Both the position numbers and the translations under genes were made by a program. From Streptomyces sp. DG1A-41 (lineage in GTDB: Bacteria > Actinomycetota > Actinomycetes > Streptomycetales > Streptomycetaceae), in NCBI RefSeq assembly GCF_037055355.1, contig NZ_CP146350.1:4859001-4923000 (forward strand): a stretch of 64,000 nucleotides of DNA, written 5' to 3'. Below the pieces are notes generated by a model that saw only the letters and a program-made list of their open reading frames with translations, did not search any database and was not told the origin of the DNA. This document shows positions 17,572-26,501 of the stretch, piece by piece; position 1 is the stretch's first letter; each line of letters opens with the position of its first letter.

Positions 17572-19629
17572 GTGGCGATCAAGTTGTTGTCGGTTGGGCC
17601 TGCGCGGAACGAGCTGATTGACAAGGCCATCGCGCTGGGCAATCGCTACACCAAGACGTTGGGGCTCTTGACGCCTCCCGCGTATCGCCAGGCGGCGGAG
17701 GACGGTGGACTTTTGGTCGCCGTTGAAGCGGACGAGGTGATCGGCTACGCGTTGTTCGGGCTCCCGAAGAGGAGTGCCCACATACGCCTCGCGCACCTGT
17801 GTGTGGCGGAGGAGCAGCGCGGAAGGGGTATCGCTCGGCTGCTGGTGGAGGCGATCAAGGAGAAGTATCCGCAACGGCTCGGCATCAAGGCCAAGTGCCG
17901 ACGGGATTACAACCTCAGCGATATGTGGACGAGTCTGGGCTTCATCCCGAACGGCGAGGTTCGAGGACGCGGCCGGGACGGAGAGATCCTCGACGGATGG
18001 TGGCTGGACCTCGGGCACCCGGACCTCTTCACGGAGGTGGAGAGCGACGCCCTGCTGGTGGTGACGGTCGACCACGGGGTGTTCGCCGATCTGCGCGGAC
18101 TCACCGACACACCCGACGCAGAGCACTCGCGCGCGCTGGAAGCGGGCTGGATGACGGATCTCGTCGAGCTCGCCTACACACCCCAACTGGTCCATGAGAT
18201 CCGCGACATCTCCGACACCGCCGAGCGCCAGCACCAGCGGGCGGCGTTGCACGGACTGCGCCGGCTCACCCCCGATCCCGCGGCCGTGGCCGAACGAACG
18301 GCTGAACTGGTCAGCGTGGCCACGGAGTCGCTCCCGGACCTTCCCGCCGACGGGGCACTTCGACGGTGTGCGCGGTACGTGGCTGAGACCTCGTGCGCTG
18401 GCCTTCAAGTGCTGGCGACACGGAGCCCGCTCCTGTCCCGTCTGGCCGACGTGGCCTGGGGGGTCGCCAGGGTTCGCGTCGTATCGCCCTCCACCGTGAC
18501 GCTGCATGTGGACGAGCTGCGGCAGGCCCAGGTGTACCGCCCGGCCGATCTGATGGGAACGGACTTCCGGTCGACCGAGGTGTCGCCGGGTGCCGAAGAT
18601 GAGCTGATCGCATTCTTCAACCAGTCAGGCGGCGACGATGGTTCGGCCTTCGCCGAGCGCCTGCGGTCCCTGCACGCAGACACGGTCGTATGGCGTCGCG
18701 AGCTACTGCGGGACGGCGAGGGCCACCCCGTAGCCCTCTACGCGTGGGCGCTGGACGGGCGGACACTGATCGTCCCTGTTCTCCGCACCGCCCACCACCC
18801 GCTGGAAGAGACCCTGGCCAGGCAACTCCTTTTCTTACTCAAGCGCCTTGGACGCGAGTGCGGCGCAGAGATCATACGGATCACCGATCCCTATCCCTCC
18901 GCGGTCGCCAAGGTTGCCGCCGGGGACGACGGCTTCTTCGAGCACGACGGCAGACTCGTCGCCCTGCTGGTGAATGTGTGCGGTCCGGCAGCGGAGGTGG
19001 AGGCGGTGGCAGGAGGACTCGCTCGCGAGCTGACCGTGGAGACAGCCACCCTGCACGCCGGGATGCCCGCCGAGGTGGCCGCCCTGGTGGAACGCGCCTG
19101 GTGGCCTGCGAAGGTCATCGACTCCGAGCTGCCGTCCTTCCTGGTGCCGATCAAACCGCGTTGGTCCACCGAGCTGTTCAACGTCCCGGCCATGCTCCTG
19201 CCGCGCAGCCACGTCCTGGGCATCAGCAGGGAGCACGTCTACTACCGTTCCTCGGGGCACCGCGGCGAAAGCGTTCCCGCCCGCCTTCTCTGGTACGTCA
19301 GCGAGGGCGCTGCCGGCGTGGACGGCCAGATGGTGGTAGGCAGTTCGCGCCTCGACGAGGTGCTCGTCGACACACCGGACACCCTCTTCTCGAAATTCGA
19401 ACACCTGGGCGTATATGGTCGGACCGAGGTACAAGGAGCCGCTGATGCCTCCGGTCGCGCCATGGCGCTGAGGTTCTCGGACACCGAGATCTTCCCCAAG
19501 CCGGTGACGCTGCGGCGATTGACCTCCTTGGCCAAGGAGCTGGGACTACCGTTGTCGCTGATCTCGCTGTCGAAGATCAGCAACGAGCTGTTCCAGGCGG
19601 TCTACAAAGAGGGGCACCGAAAGACGTGA
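17572..19629 (+). CDS. GNAT - PIN - PUA-like multidomain protein
   Basis: The protein has 685 residues from a GTG at 17572 behind GGAGGGGGAG. Residues about 1-155 form a GNAT acetyltransferase with the acetyl-CoA loop EQRGRGIA at 81-88. Residues about 160-345 look like a PIN nuclease: Asp in VTVDHGVFADL, Glu in ELAYTPQLVHEI and Asp in PADGALRRC, with the usual TRD turned to TRS. Residues about 360-560 resemble a degenerate second GNAT fold. The last 110 residues (SRLDEVLVDTPDTLFSKFEH...ALRFSDTEIF) resemble an ASCH/EVE-type PUA fold that binds RNA or modified bases. The stop overlaps the ASCH gene (GTGA). A TTA codon sits at 18835. Function is unknown; an RNA-targeting toxin or stress effector is my inference. 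Confidence 0.7.
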   Translation: MAIKLLSVGPARNELIDKAIALGNRYTKTLGLLTPPAYRQAAEDGGLLVAVEADEVIGYALFGLPKRSAHIRLAHLCVAEEQRGRGIARLLVEAIKEKYPQRLGIKAKCRRDYNLSDMWTSLGFIPNGEVRGRGRDGEILDGWWLDLGHPDLFTEVESDALLVVTVDHGVFADLRGLTDTPDAEHSRALEAGWMTDLVELAYTPQLVHEIRDISDTAERQHQRAALHGLRRLTPDPAAVAERTAELVSVATESLPDLPADGALRRCARYVAETSCAGLQVLATRSPLLSRLADVAWGVARVRVVSPSTVTLHVDELRQAQVYRPADLMGTDFRSTEVSPGAEDELIAFFNQSGGDDGSAFAERLRSLHADTVVWRRELLRDGEGHPVALYAWALDGRTLIVPVLRTAHHPLEETLARQLLFLLKRLGRECGAEIIRITDPYPSAVAKVAAGDDGFFEHDGRLVALLVNVCGPAAEVEAVAGGLARELTVETATLHAGMPAEVAALVERAWWPAKVIDSELPSFLVPIKPRWSTELFNVPAMLLPRSHVLGISREHVYYRSSGHRGESVPARLLWYVSEGAAGVDGQMVVGSSRLDEVLVDTPDTLFSKFEHLGVYGRTEVQGAADASGRAMALRFSDTEIFPKPVTLRRLTSLAKELGLPLSLISLSKISNELFQAVYKEGHRKT

Positions 19630-20105
19630 ACGATCCGGAACGCGCGATGCTGCTGTCCGTCCACCCGCGCTTCGCCACCGCGATCCTGGCCGGCAGCAAG
19701 ACGGTGGAGGTCCGCCGCCAGCGCGTCGCCGCTCCTCCCGGAACCCCGGTTCTGCTGTACGCGACCGCGCCCACCATGGCCCTGGTGGGCATGGCGCGCA
19801 TCGCCTCGGTCCACGTGGCCTCCCCCAAGGAGGTCTGGTCGGCGCATCGTGCTCAGACAGGGATCACTCGACGCGAGTACGACGCCTATATGAGTGGCGC
19901 CGCCCAGGCGAGTGGTCTGACTTTGGAGGACCCCGTGTCCTTCGACGAGCCGGTGTCACTCAACGCGTTGCGTGCGGCGGGGACCTTCCACCCGCCGCAG
20001 AGCTACCGCTACATGAAGAGCGATGATCTGCGGCAGGTGGCAGAAGCGGGGCCCGTGGTGGTCACCGCCCTTCGCGAAGCTCTGGGTGACTTGGTGCCCG
20101 CTTAG
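19626..20105 (+). CDS. ASCH-domain protein
   Basis: The protein has 159 residues with the ASCH (PUA-like) core: LAGSKTVEVRRQRVAAPPGT followed by VLLYATAPTMALVGMARI. Its C-terminal part ends with HPPQSYRYM. The family binds RNA or nucleotides and is frequent beside toxins and modification systems. The GTG start overlaps the stop of the GNAT-PIN gene by four bases, so the two are made together. It may be the antitoxin-like or sensor partner of the larger protein; this is inferred from coupling only. Confidence 0.75.
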   Translation: MNDPERAMLLSVHPRFATAILAGSKTVEVRRQRVAAPPGTPVLLYATAPTMALVGMARIASVHVASPKEVWSAHRAQTGITRREYDAYMSGAAQASGLTLEDPVSFDEPVSLNALRAAGTFHPPQSYRYMKSDDLRQVAEAGPVVVTALREALGDLVPA

Positions 20106-20220
20106 GGCGATCGCGTGAGTGACGGCGCGCGGTCATCCAAGTCGATCGATTGAGCCAAGTCCTTGAGGCCGGCAGGGCGCCTCATACACCCCCTTGCCCG
20201 GAACTGATCCGGGACCGGGG

Positions 20221-21014
20221 TCAGTGCAGGGTCTGGACGGCGTACAGGGCGCCGAGGGCTGTGGCGAGGGTGCCGAGCAGGAGCCTGGGGCTCGTTCGGG
20301 CAGGCGAGGTTGGAGGCGCGCGCCGAGGTAGCCGCCGATCAGTCCGCCGGTGCCGCAGGCGAGCCCGAGCCACCAGTCGGGGGCGACGTCTCCGGAGCTG
20401 ACGAGCGACAGCAGCGCGTAGGAGACGGCGCCGACGAGAGAGGTGGCGAACGTGGCGGCGAGGGCGGCCGGGGCGACGCGTGTGACGGGCATGCCGCGTC
20501 CGGCGAGGATCGGGCCGAGGAGGGAGCCGCCGCCGATGCCGTAGACGCCGCCGACAACGCCGACCGCCACGGCGAGGCTCGTCAGTGTGCGGGGGGCAAC
20601 TGCTCTGCGGGCAGTGGCCGGTGACGTGCCGGGGTGAGGGTGCGCAGGCACAGCCATAGGCCAAGTGGCAGCAGCAAGGCGGCGATCAGGAGCCGGAAGA
20701 CGCTCGGGCCGGGGAGGGCGAAGACGCGGATGGCGGCGTTGAGGACGACGCCGGGCAGTGTGCCCAGCACTAGGCGTTGCGTCCGGCGACGCCAGGTCGC
20801 CGCGCAGGGCGCCGTCACGGCGGTAACGCCACAGGGCGCCGGGTCCGGCGACGACGTTGTACAGCAAGTTGGTCGGGGTGATCGCGGGGTTGGGCACGCC
20901 GAAGACGCTCAGCTGGACCGGGAGGAGGAACACCGCGCCGGAAACGCCGACCTGGGCGGTGACGGTCGCGATCATCAGGGCGGCGGCCAGCCCTCCCGCC
21001 AATGTCCAGTCCAC
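20221..21014 (-). pseudogene. TauE/SafE (TSUP) permease, multiply frameshifted
   Basis: From a GTG at 21014 the first frame gives membrane segments up to WRYRRDGALRGDLA. A second frame continues QRLVLGTLPGVVLNAAIRVF to LRTLTPARHR. The first frame resumes with VVGGVYGIGGGSLLGP (the TSUP glycine motif). The last segment, LLLGTLATALGALYAVQTLH, lies in a third frame. At least three indels split an otherwise complete sulfite/organosulfonate exporter-type protein. A continuous frame does cross the middle, but its middle part is not membrane sequence, so it would not make a working permease. Confidence 0.7.
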
Positions 21015-21193
21015 CGTCGCCCCCGCTTGTCGATCGCCCGGTCAGTATCAGGGCCTCGGACGTTGGTGAGGGCGGCCTGCAACGAGATGTTCATGATGAT
21101 CTGCGGTACGCGTCCGTCTCGGTGGCCGCCGAGAGGTACGCGGGGGTGGACGGAGGACGATTGGGCCTGGGAGGACTGCGGTCACGGTTGCGG

Positions 21194-21640
21194 CTACGCC
21201 TGTGATCCGCTGCGACCAGGACCCCTGTCCATCACGCGGTACATGCCGATCGAGTCGTGCGTGGCGGTGTCGGCGAAGCCGAACTTCTCATAGAGGTGGC
21301 GCGCCGGGCCGTCCGCGATCAGCGAGACGTACGCCGTGGCGGGCGCCCGGCTCTCCAGTTCCTCGGCGAGCGCGGCCATCATGCGCTTGCCGAGGCCGCG
21401 CCCCTGGTGTGCGGGGTGTACGCACATGTCGACGATCTGCAACGCGGTACCGCCGTCACCGATGATGCGCCCCATGCCGATGGGCTCACCTTCGTGGTGG
21501 AGGACCACCCCGTGCCACGTGTTGGCGAGGGCGAGCGCAACCGCTTCGGGCGCCTTGACCGAGAGGCCGGCATCGGTGCGCAAGCGGCGGAAGACCTCGA
21601 CGGAGGGCACGCCTAAGGTCAACTCGTAAGGATCACTCAT
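21194..21640 (-). CDS. GNAT-family N-acetyltransferase
   Basis: The protein has 148 residues from an ATG at 21640 with GGAGAGA upstream. It is a single GNAT domain with the acetyl-CoA loop HQGRGLGKRMM, a central IVDMCVHP strand and the terminal LYEKFGFADTA motif. The substrate cannot be told. It is separated by 87 bases from the membrane-anchored protein gene upstream on the same strand. Confidence 0.8.
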   Translation of the reverse strand: MSDPYELTLGVPSVEVFRRLRTDAGLSVKAPEAVALALANTWHGVVLHHEGEPIGMGRIIGDGGTALQIVDMCVHPAHQGRGLGKRMMAALAEELESRAPATAYVSLIADGPARHLYEKFGFADTATHDSIGMYRVMDRGPGRSGSQA

Positions 21641-21727
21641 GGTCTCTCCCCCTGTTACAGACAAGAGCGGCACGGCCTGACGCCGCTGATCTCACTTTTA
21701 GCCGGGCTCCGGTGTGCTGCTCGCAGG

Positions 21728-22255
21728 TCAGTGGCCGGATTCGGCGTGGTCGCCGTGGTCGCTGAGTTGTGCTTCGAACCAGTCGTGCAGGGCGTTGACC
21801 AGTGTGGGCTCGTCGGTGGCGTAGGTGAGGGTGGCGCCGTCGGGCCGTTCCCGGTAGCGCACCTCAATGCGTTCGTAGCCCTCTTGCAGTTTCCCCAGGC
21901 CCGGCATGCTGTCGCCGTGTATCTGCGCAGGGTCGCCGAAATCCCCCTGGCTGAAAGCTTTGGCCTCCTGCTGGAGATGGGTGCGTATGAGGCCGATCTG
22001 CTTGGCGTCGTCGGGCCGGTCGGCGACGACGTCCTGGACCCCGCCTGTCTCGGTGGGGGTGAAGTGGTGGGTGGTCTGTTCGAGGTCGAAGGGCATTACG
22101 GTCTGACCGCGTTCGGCGACTGCCTCCTGCCGGTCGGTCCGCCGGTCGCCGTTGTCTTGCTGCGGACTGCCGATCAGCAGGACTGTGGCCAGTGCCGCGC
22201 CGACACCCCCTGCGGCGATGCCAGCCGTCAACAGTCGGCGCATGCGGTGATTCAT
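21728..22255 (-). CDS. Membrane-anchored or secreted protein of unknown function
   Basis: The product has 175 residues from an ATG at 22255 preceded by GGAGG. Residues about 5-28 are a hydrophobic signal or anchor. The soluble part contains MPFDLEQTTHHFTPTETGGV and ends in a His/Asp-rich tail (SDHGDHAESGH) that could bind metal. I recognise the sequence as a conserved actinobacterial hypothetical family but know of no function. The next gene upstream is the MFS exporter 200 bases away. Confidence 0.65.
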   Translation of the reverse strand: MNHRMRRLLTAGIAAGGVGAALATVLLIGSPQQDNGDRRTDRQEAVAERGQTVMPFDLEQTTHHFTPTETGGVQDVVADRPDDAKQIGLIRTHLQQEAKAFSQGDFGDPAQIHGDSMPGLGKLQEGYERIEVRYRERPDGATLTYATDEPTLVNALHDWFEAQLSDHGDHAESGH

Positions 22256-22455
22256 CCACTGCCTCCGTGAGCACTTCGGGAGCGTGCGGTACGTCCGCTC
22301 GTTTTGGGTGGGGCATTGCTCTTCAACTGAGGGGCGGCGCCTTGCGGGCGCACGGTTCAGAGCAGTGCGCGGCGGCATTTGCCCTTCGGCGGCGCAGCGC
22401 TTCGCAAGTGCTGGCGCGGCCCGCATCTGCTGCCTGGCAGGCCGTCGGCTTTGGC

Positions 22456-23853
22456 CTACTCGTTCTTGGACGGGATCAGCCACAGGGCGATGACGGCGGA
22501 GAGCGCGGCTATGCCCGTGGCTACGAGGAACGCGTCGTCGAAGCCGGAGGCGGCTTGGGCGCCGGCGTGGGCGGTGATGCTCGTGGCTGCGGCGCTGGAG
22601 ACGGCCGCAGCGCCGACCGAGGCGCCGAACTCGTGGAAGGTGCTGACGATTCCGGACGCTACGCCGGCCTCGTGGTGGGCGACGCTGCTGAGTGCGGTGG
22701 CCGAGGCGACGACGAACAGGGCGCCGAGTCCCGCCGAGGCGATGCTGACACCGGTGACCATGGCGGCGGTTCCGGACCAGAGCACCGGTGTGAGGAATCC
22801 GGCGGCTGCGACGGCCAGGGCGACCGCAGCCAGCACCCGTGCTCCCAGACGGCCGATCACACGGCCGGCAGCCGTGGCGGCGGCCATGGTCACCAGCGCC
22901 ACCGGCAGGAACAGCACGCCGGTCATCAGGGCACCGTGGCCCTGATGGTTCTGGAAGTAGAAGGAGCCGAGGAAGAAGGCCCCCACCATCAGCGCCGTGG
23001 TGGTGGCGATCACGAAGGTGCCCGCCACCACCGGGCGGCGGCCCAGCAGGCGAAGGTCCATCAGCGGTGCCGTCGCCCGGCGTTGCCACGCGGCGAAGGC
23101 GGCGTAGGCGGCTGCCGAGGCGGCGACCAGGACGACGGTGACGGCGTCGAGCCAGCCGTGGTCGCCGGCACGGATCAGGGCGTAGATGAGGGCGCCGGTC
23201 GCTGCGGCGACCAGGGCGGCCCCGGGCCCGTCGACGGAGCCTGTTGCGACGCGGGGCAGGCGGGGCAGTATCCGGGCCAGCGAGACGAGGACGACCAGGC
23301 CGACAGGGACGTTGACGAAGAAGACCCAGGCCCAGCCCGGACCTGCCGTGATCAGCCCGCCCAGCAGTACACCTAGAGCAGCGCCGCCGCCGCCGAGCGC
23401 CGCCCAGATGCCGAGCGCGCGGTTGCGCTCGTCGCCGTCGAACAGCCGCACCACCACGGACAGGGCCGCGGGAGAGAGCATCGCGGCGCCCGCACCCTGG
23501 GCGATCCGGGCGGCGAGCAGCAGCGGGGCGCCGGTGGCGAGTCCGGCGGCCAGAGAGGCGGCGGTGAACACGGCGAGCCCGGTCAGGACGACCCGCTTGG
23601 CCCCGAGCAGGTCCGCAGCCCGGCCACCGAGCAGCATCAAACTCCCGAAGGCCAGGGCGTAGCCGCTGACCACCCACGTCAGTGCGGCACGGCTCAGGTC
23701 CAGTTCGGCACCCATGTGGGGGAGCGCGATCGCGACCACGGTGATGTCGAGGATCAGCATCAGCTGGGCCAGCCCCAGCAGGCCCAGGGCCGGCCAGCGC
23801 AGCGGATGCGGTGGGCCCGGTGCGTGTGTGGTGGTGGTTTCCGTGTCACTCAT
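22456..23853 (-). CDS. MFS drug exporter, DHA2 (14-TM) type
   Basis: The protein has 465 residues from an ATG at 23853 behind GAGGGAGC. It has about 14 hydrophobic segments with the DHA2 antiporter motif C region (LGPxxGG-like ALGVLLGGLITAGPGWAW) and the motif A loop GGRAADLLGAKRV. It pumps a hydrophobic drug or metabolite out by proton antiport. It is divergent from a TetR gene with a palindromic operator between, the standard arrangement for an inducible efflux pump. Confidence 0.9.
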   Translation of the reverse strand: MSDTETTTTHAPGPPHPLRWPALGLLGLAQLMLILDITVVAIALPHMGAELDLSRAALTWVVSGYALAFGSLMLLGGRAADLLGAKRVVLTGLAVFTAASLAAGLATGAPLLLAARIAQGAGAAMLSPAALSVVVRLFDGDERNRALGIWAALGGGGAALGVLLGGLITAGPGWAWVFFVNVPVGLVVLVSLARILPRLPRVATGSVDGPGAALVAAATGALIYALIRAGDHGWLDAVTVVLVAASAAAYAAFAAWQRRATAPLMDLRLLGRRPVVAGTFVIATTTALMVGAFFLGSFYFQNHQGHGALMTGVLFLPVALVTMAAATAAGRVIGRLGARVLAAVALAVAAAGFLTPVLWSGTAAMVTGVSIASAGLGALFVVASATALSSVAHHEAGVASGIVSTFHEFGASVGAAAVSSAAATSITAHAGAQAASGFDDAFLVATGIAALSAVIALWLIPSKNE

Positions 23854-23893
23854 GACGCTCCCTCTCATCGCAAACCCGTACAGGCGTGTTCAC

Positions 23894-23916
23894 GTTATAC
23901 GCCTGAGGGGTATAAC
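23894..23916. promoter_or_regulatory. TetR operator between efflux pump and regulator
   Basis: GTTATAC ... GTATAAC inverted repeat with nine central bases, located between the divergent MFS and TetR starts. It overlaps the only AT-rich promoter-like sequence there. Confidence 0.75.
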
Positions 23917-23956
23917 CCAAACAAGATTGTTCGGATTACTGCGGTACTGTGAGGGC

Positions 23957-24562
23957 ATGGGCAGTAAGAACACCACCAAACGCGCCGATGCCCTGCGGAG
24001 CATCGAGGCGATCGAGCAGGCAGCGGCCGAATGTCTCGGACGGAACCCGGACGCGAGCCTGAGCGAGATCGCGCGCGCCGCTGGGGTGGGCCGGGTGACT
24101 CTGTACGCGCACTTCAGCTCCCGGGCGGAGGTGGTCGACGCGGCGATGAGCCGTGCCATCGACCGGGGCAACGAGGCGTTGGACGCGGTCGATCTGACCG
24201 GTGATCCGCTGCTCGCCCTGGCCCGCTATGTCGAGGCCGGCTGGCATCTGGTGGATCAGGCGCGGGCACTGCTCGTCGCCGCCCAGAAGGAACTCTCCGC
24301 GGGGCGTATCCGCGAGCTGCACAGCGCTCCCGCCGCCCGCGTCGAGACACTGGTCGCCCGAGGCCGCGCCGAGGGCGCCTTCCGTACGGACCTGCCGATC
24401 GCGTGGCTGGTCAACGTCCTGCACACGACCATGCACAGCGCCGCAGAGGAGATCCGCGCCGGCCGTCTCACCTCCGACCGCGCCGCCGACCACATCACGG
24501 CCACTGTGCTCGCCGCCTTCACGCCGCCAGGGAAGCCGGTGCCGGAACCCGGCGGAGCGTGA
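23957..24562 (+). CDS. TetR-family repressor
   Basis: The protein has 201 residues. The N-terminal helix-turn-helix includes [20 protein letters not shown], typical of TetR; the C-terminal ligand domain is of the kind seen next to DHA2 pumps. The ATG at 23957 follows GAGG. It probably represses itself and the divergent exporter through the palindrome at 23894-23916. Confidence 0.9.
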   Translation: MGSKNTTKRADALRSIEAIEQAAAECLGRNPDASLSEIARAAGVGRVTLYAHFSSRAEVVDAAMSRAIDRGNEALDAVDLTGDPLLALARYVEAGWHLVDQARALLVAAQKELSAGRIRELHSAPAARVETLVARGRAEGAFRTDLPIAWLVNVLHTTMHSAAEEIRAGRLTSDRAADHITATVLAAFTPPGKPVPEPGGA

Positions 24563-24893
24563 GCCGACGGCTTCGCGAGGGGCGCAGAGTAGGAGGGGCG
24601 GCAGTCGGTGACGGCTGACGGCAGTTGACGTACGGGCCGTTGACGTGTCGGCATGGCCGAGGCGGCGCGGCAAAGGGGGCCCGCGGCTCGGAAGGCCCTT
24701 CGTGATGGATCCCCCGTGACCGCCTACCCGGCGCCACAGCCCGGCAAGTTGCCCTTTGCGGACGCGACTTGATGGCCATTTGCTCGCCATGTGGCGCAGG
24801 TCACCGAAAATAAGTCTCATCATTCGAGATGATTACGTCTCATGGCGCTTCAGTTCGCACCCGAAGGGTCCGTGGAGGCCGGTTTGACCTGGC
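24563..24893. other. Intergenic stretch before the IS element
   Basis: About 330 bases without a recognisable gene. The IS701-type insertion at 24898 lies at its right end, so this may be the flank of the interrupted site. Confidence 0.4.
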
Positions 24894-24897
24894 TTAG

Positions 24898-26294
24898 TAC
24901 TGCAACGGTGCTTGCCGTGACTGATGGCCAGGTTGGTCGTTGGTGTGTTCATGGGTGGGGACCTTGCTGATGTCAGGTTGTGGGCGGGTGAACTGGACGC
25001 TGTGCATGAGCGGTTCGTGCACCGTTTCAGCAGGTCGGAGCCGCGGGAGTCGGCACTGGCTTATATGCGGGGCCTGATCGCTCCGCTGCAGCGGAAGAAC
25101 GGCTGGACGCTGGCGGAGGAAGCCGGCCACGCAGGCCCGGACCGTATCCACCGGATGCTGAACCGGATCGAGTGGGACGCGGATGAGGTGCTCGACGACG
25201 TGCGTCAGTACGTGGTCGAAAACCTCGGCGACCAGGACGCCGTCCTGGTCGTGGACGACACGGGCTTCCTGAAGAAGGGGACGCGGTCGGCCGGGGTGCA
25301 GCGGCAGTACTCCGGCACCGCCGGGCGGACGGAGAACTGCCAGGTCGGCGTCTTCCTCGCATATGCAACCGACCGCGGGCGGACACTGATCGACCGGCGT
25401 CTGTATCTGCCCACCTCCTGGACCGACGACCGCGAAAGGTGCCGCCGGGCCGGCGTCGATGACGAGGTCGCCTTTGAGACCAAGGTGGCCATGGCGAAGG
25501 CGATGGTCCGCCGCGCCATGGCGGACAAGATGCCGTTTCGGTGGGTGACCGCGGATGCCGCCTACGGGTTCAGCAAAGGCTGGCGGTCGGAACTGGAGCG
25601 GGCGGACGTCTTCCACGTCATGGCCACCACCCGCCACGACACCGTGGTCACCCGCTGGGCGATCGACCATCCCGTCCACGACTTGTTCAACGGTCTTGCC
25701 CGGCAGAAATGGAAGCGTCGTTCCTGCGGCAGCGGGGCTCACGGCCTGCGGATCTACGACTGGGCACGCGTCGAGGTCCGGCCCTGGCACCGGCCCGACC
25801 GCCGCCACTGGGTCATCGCCCGCCGCAGCGTGAGCCGACCCGGGGAGATCTCTTCTACATCGCCTACTGCCCGGCCGAGACAACACTTGACGACCTGATC
25901 CGCATCGCGGGCAGCAGGTGGGCCATCGAGGAGTGCTTCCAGAGCGCGAAACAGGAATGCGGCCTGGACGACTACCAAGTCCGCCGCTACCCCGGCTGGC
26001 ACCGACACATGACCCTGGCCATGGCCGCCCACGCCTGCCTGACCGTCCTGCGAGCCCGCGAGCTGGATGCCGGGAAAGCAGAAACGGATCCTCCCAGCTC
26101 ATCCACCTCAGCCTCGCCGAGATACGACGGCTGATCACCCGCCTCACCGACCGCCGACCCGCCCCCGTCGAGCACATCCTGCACTGGTCGGCCTGGCGCC
26201 GAAGACGACAACACCAGGCCCGCACCAGCCACTACAAACGACGCGGACACAGCCCCAGACCTGGCCATCAGTCACGGCAAGCACCGTTGCAGTA
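24898..26294 (+). mobile_element. IS701-family insertion sequence
   Basis: 1397 bp bounded by inverted repeats that match without a break for about 34 bases (TGCAACGGTGCTTGCCGTGA is the outer core, and its complement is at 26251-26292). The 4-bp direct repeat TTAG lies at 24894-24897 and again at 26295-26298, as expected for IS701 target duplication. One transposase gene fills it but is frameshifted twice. Confidence 0.9.
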
Positions 26295-26298
26295 TTAG
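24924..26298 (+). pseudogene. IS701-type DDE transposase, two frameshifts
   Basis: The frame starting at 24924 gives the N-terminal two thirds: a catalytic Asp region (DAVLVVDDTGFLKKGTRSAG), CQVGVFLAYATDRG, and WVTADAAYGFSKGW with the second Asp. Near 25840 it shifts to a frame reading DLIRIAGSRWAIEECFQSAK (the Glu region) and near 26090 to a third frame ending at 26298. Each shift equals loss of one base. The final stop TAG falls in the target duplication, outside the IS. It needs a helper to move, if it moves at all. Confidence 0.85.
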
Positions 26299-26347
26299 GG
26301 CACGTGAAGGGCACGCCAGCCCGAAATTGGTCCAGACAATACAGAGA

Positions 26348-26368
26348 CCCCAGGCTACTGACCTGGGG
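26348..26368 (-). terminator. Terminator downstream of the tRNA-Gly fragment
   Basis: CCCCAGG / CCTGGGG stem with a seven-base loop, immediately 3' of the tRNA remnant when read on the minus strand. It is the natural tRNA terminator and marks the original chromosomal flank. Confidence 0.6.
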
Positions 26369-26376
26369 TTTCATCA

Positions 26377-26422
26377 TGGAGCGGGTGACGAGAATCGAAC
26401 TCGCGCTCTCAGCTTGGGAAGC
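26377..26422 (-). other. tRNA-Gly(CCC) 3' half: probable integration site (att) copy
   Basis: On the minus strand the sequence is the anticodon loop TTCCCAA, its 3' stem, the variable and T-arm (GCGAGTTCGATTCTCGT), the acceptor 3' strand CACCCGCT and CCA. The 5' half is missing: the bases that should form the D-arm and the GCGGGTG acceptor strand are unrelated. Elements that integrate into tRNA genes leave just this kind of 3' duplicate. The native flank (terminator) is on the low-coordinate side, so the element would lie to the right. Confidence 0.7.
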
Positions 26423-26501
26423 GACGGCGCTTGTTCGGGCTGTATGGCTGCTGACCTGGGCGTATTCGTCGCGCCGGGATCGCCGCGCGGGCCTGTTCGT
26501 A

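Noticed and set aside
20133..21014. Intact TSUP permease
   Set aside because: A continuous frame exists but its middle and end are not hydrophobic; the real membrane segments lie in other frames.
26377..26450. Functional tRNA-Gly gene
   Set aside because: The 5' half (acceptor strand, D-arm, 5' anticodon stem) is absent, so it cannot fold as a tRNA.
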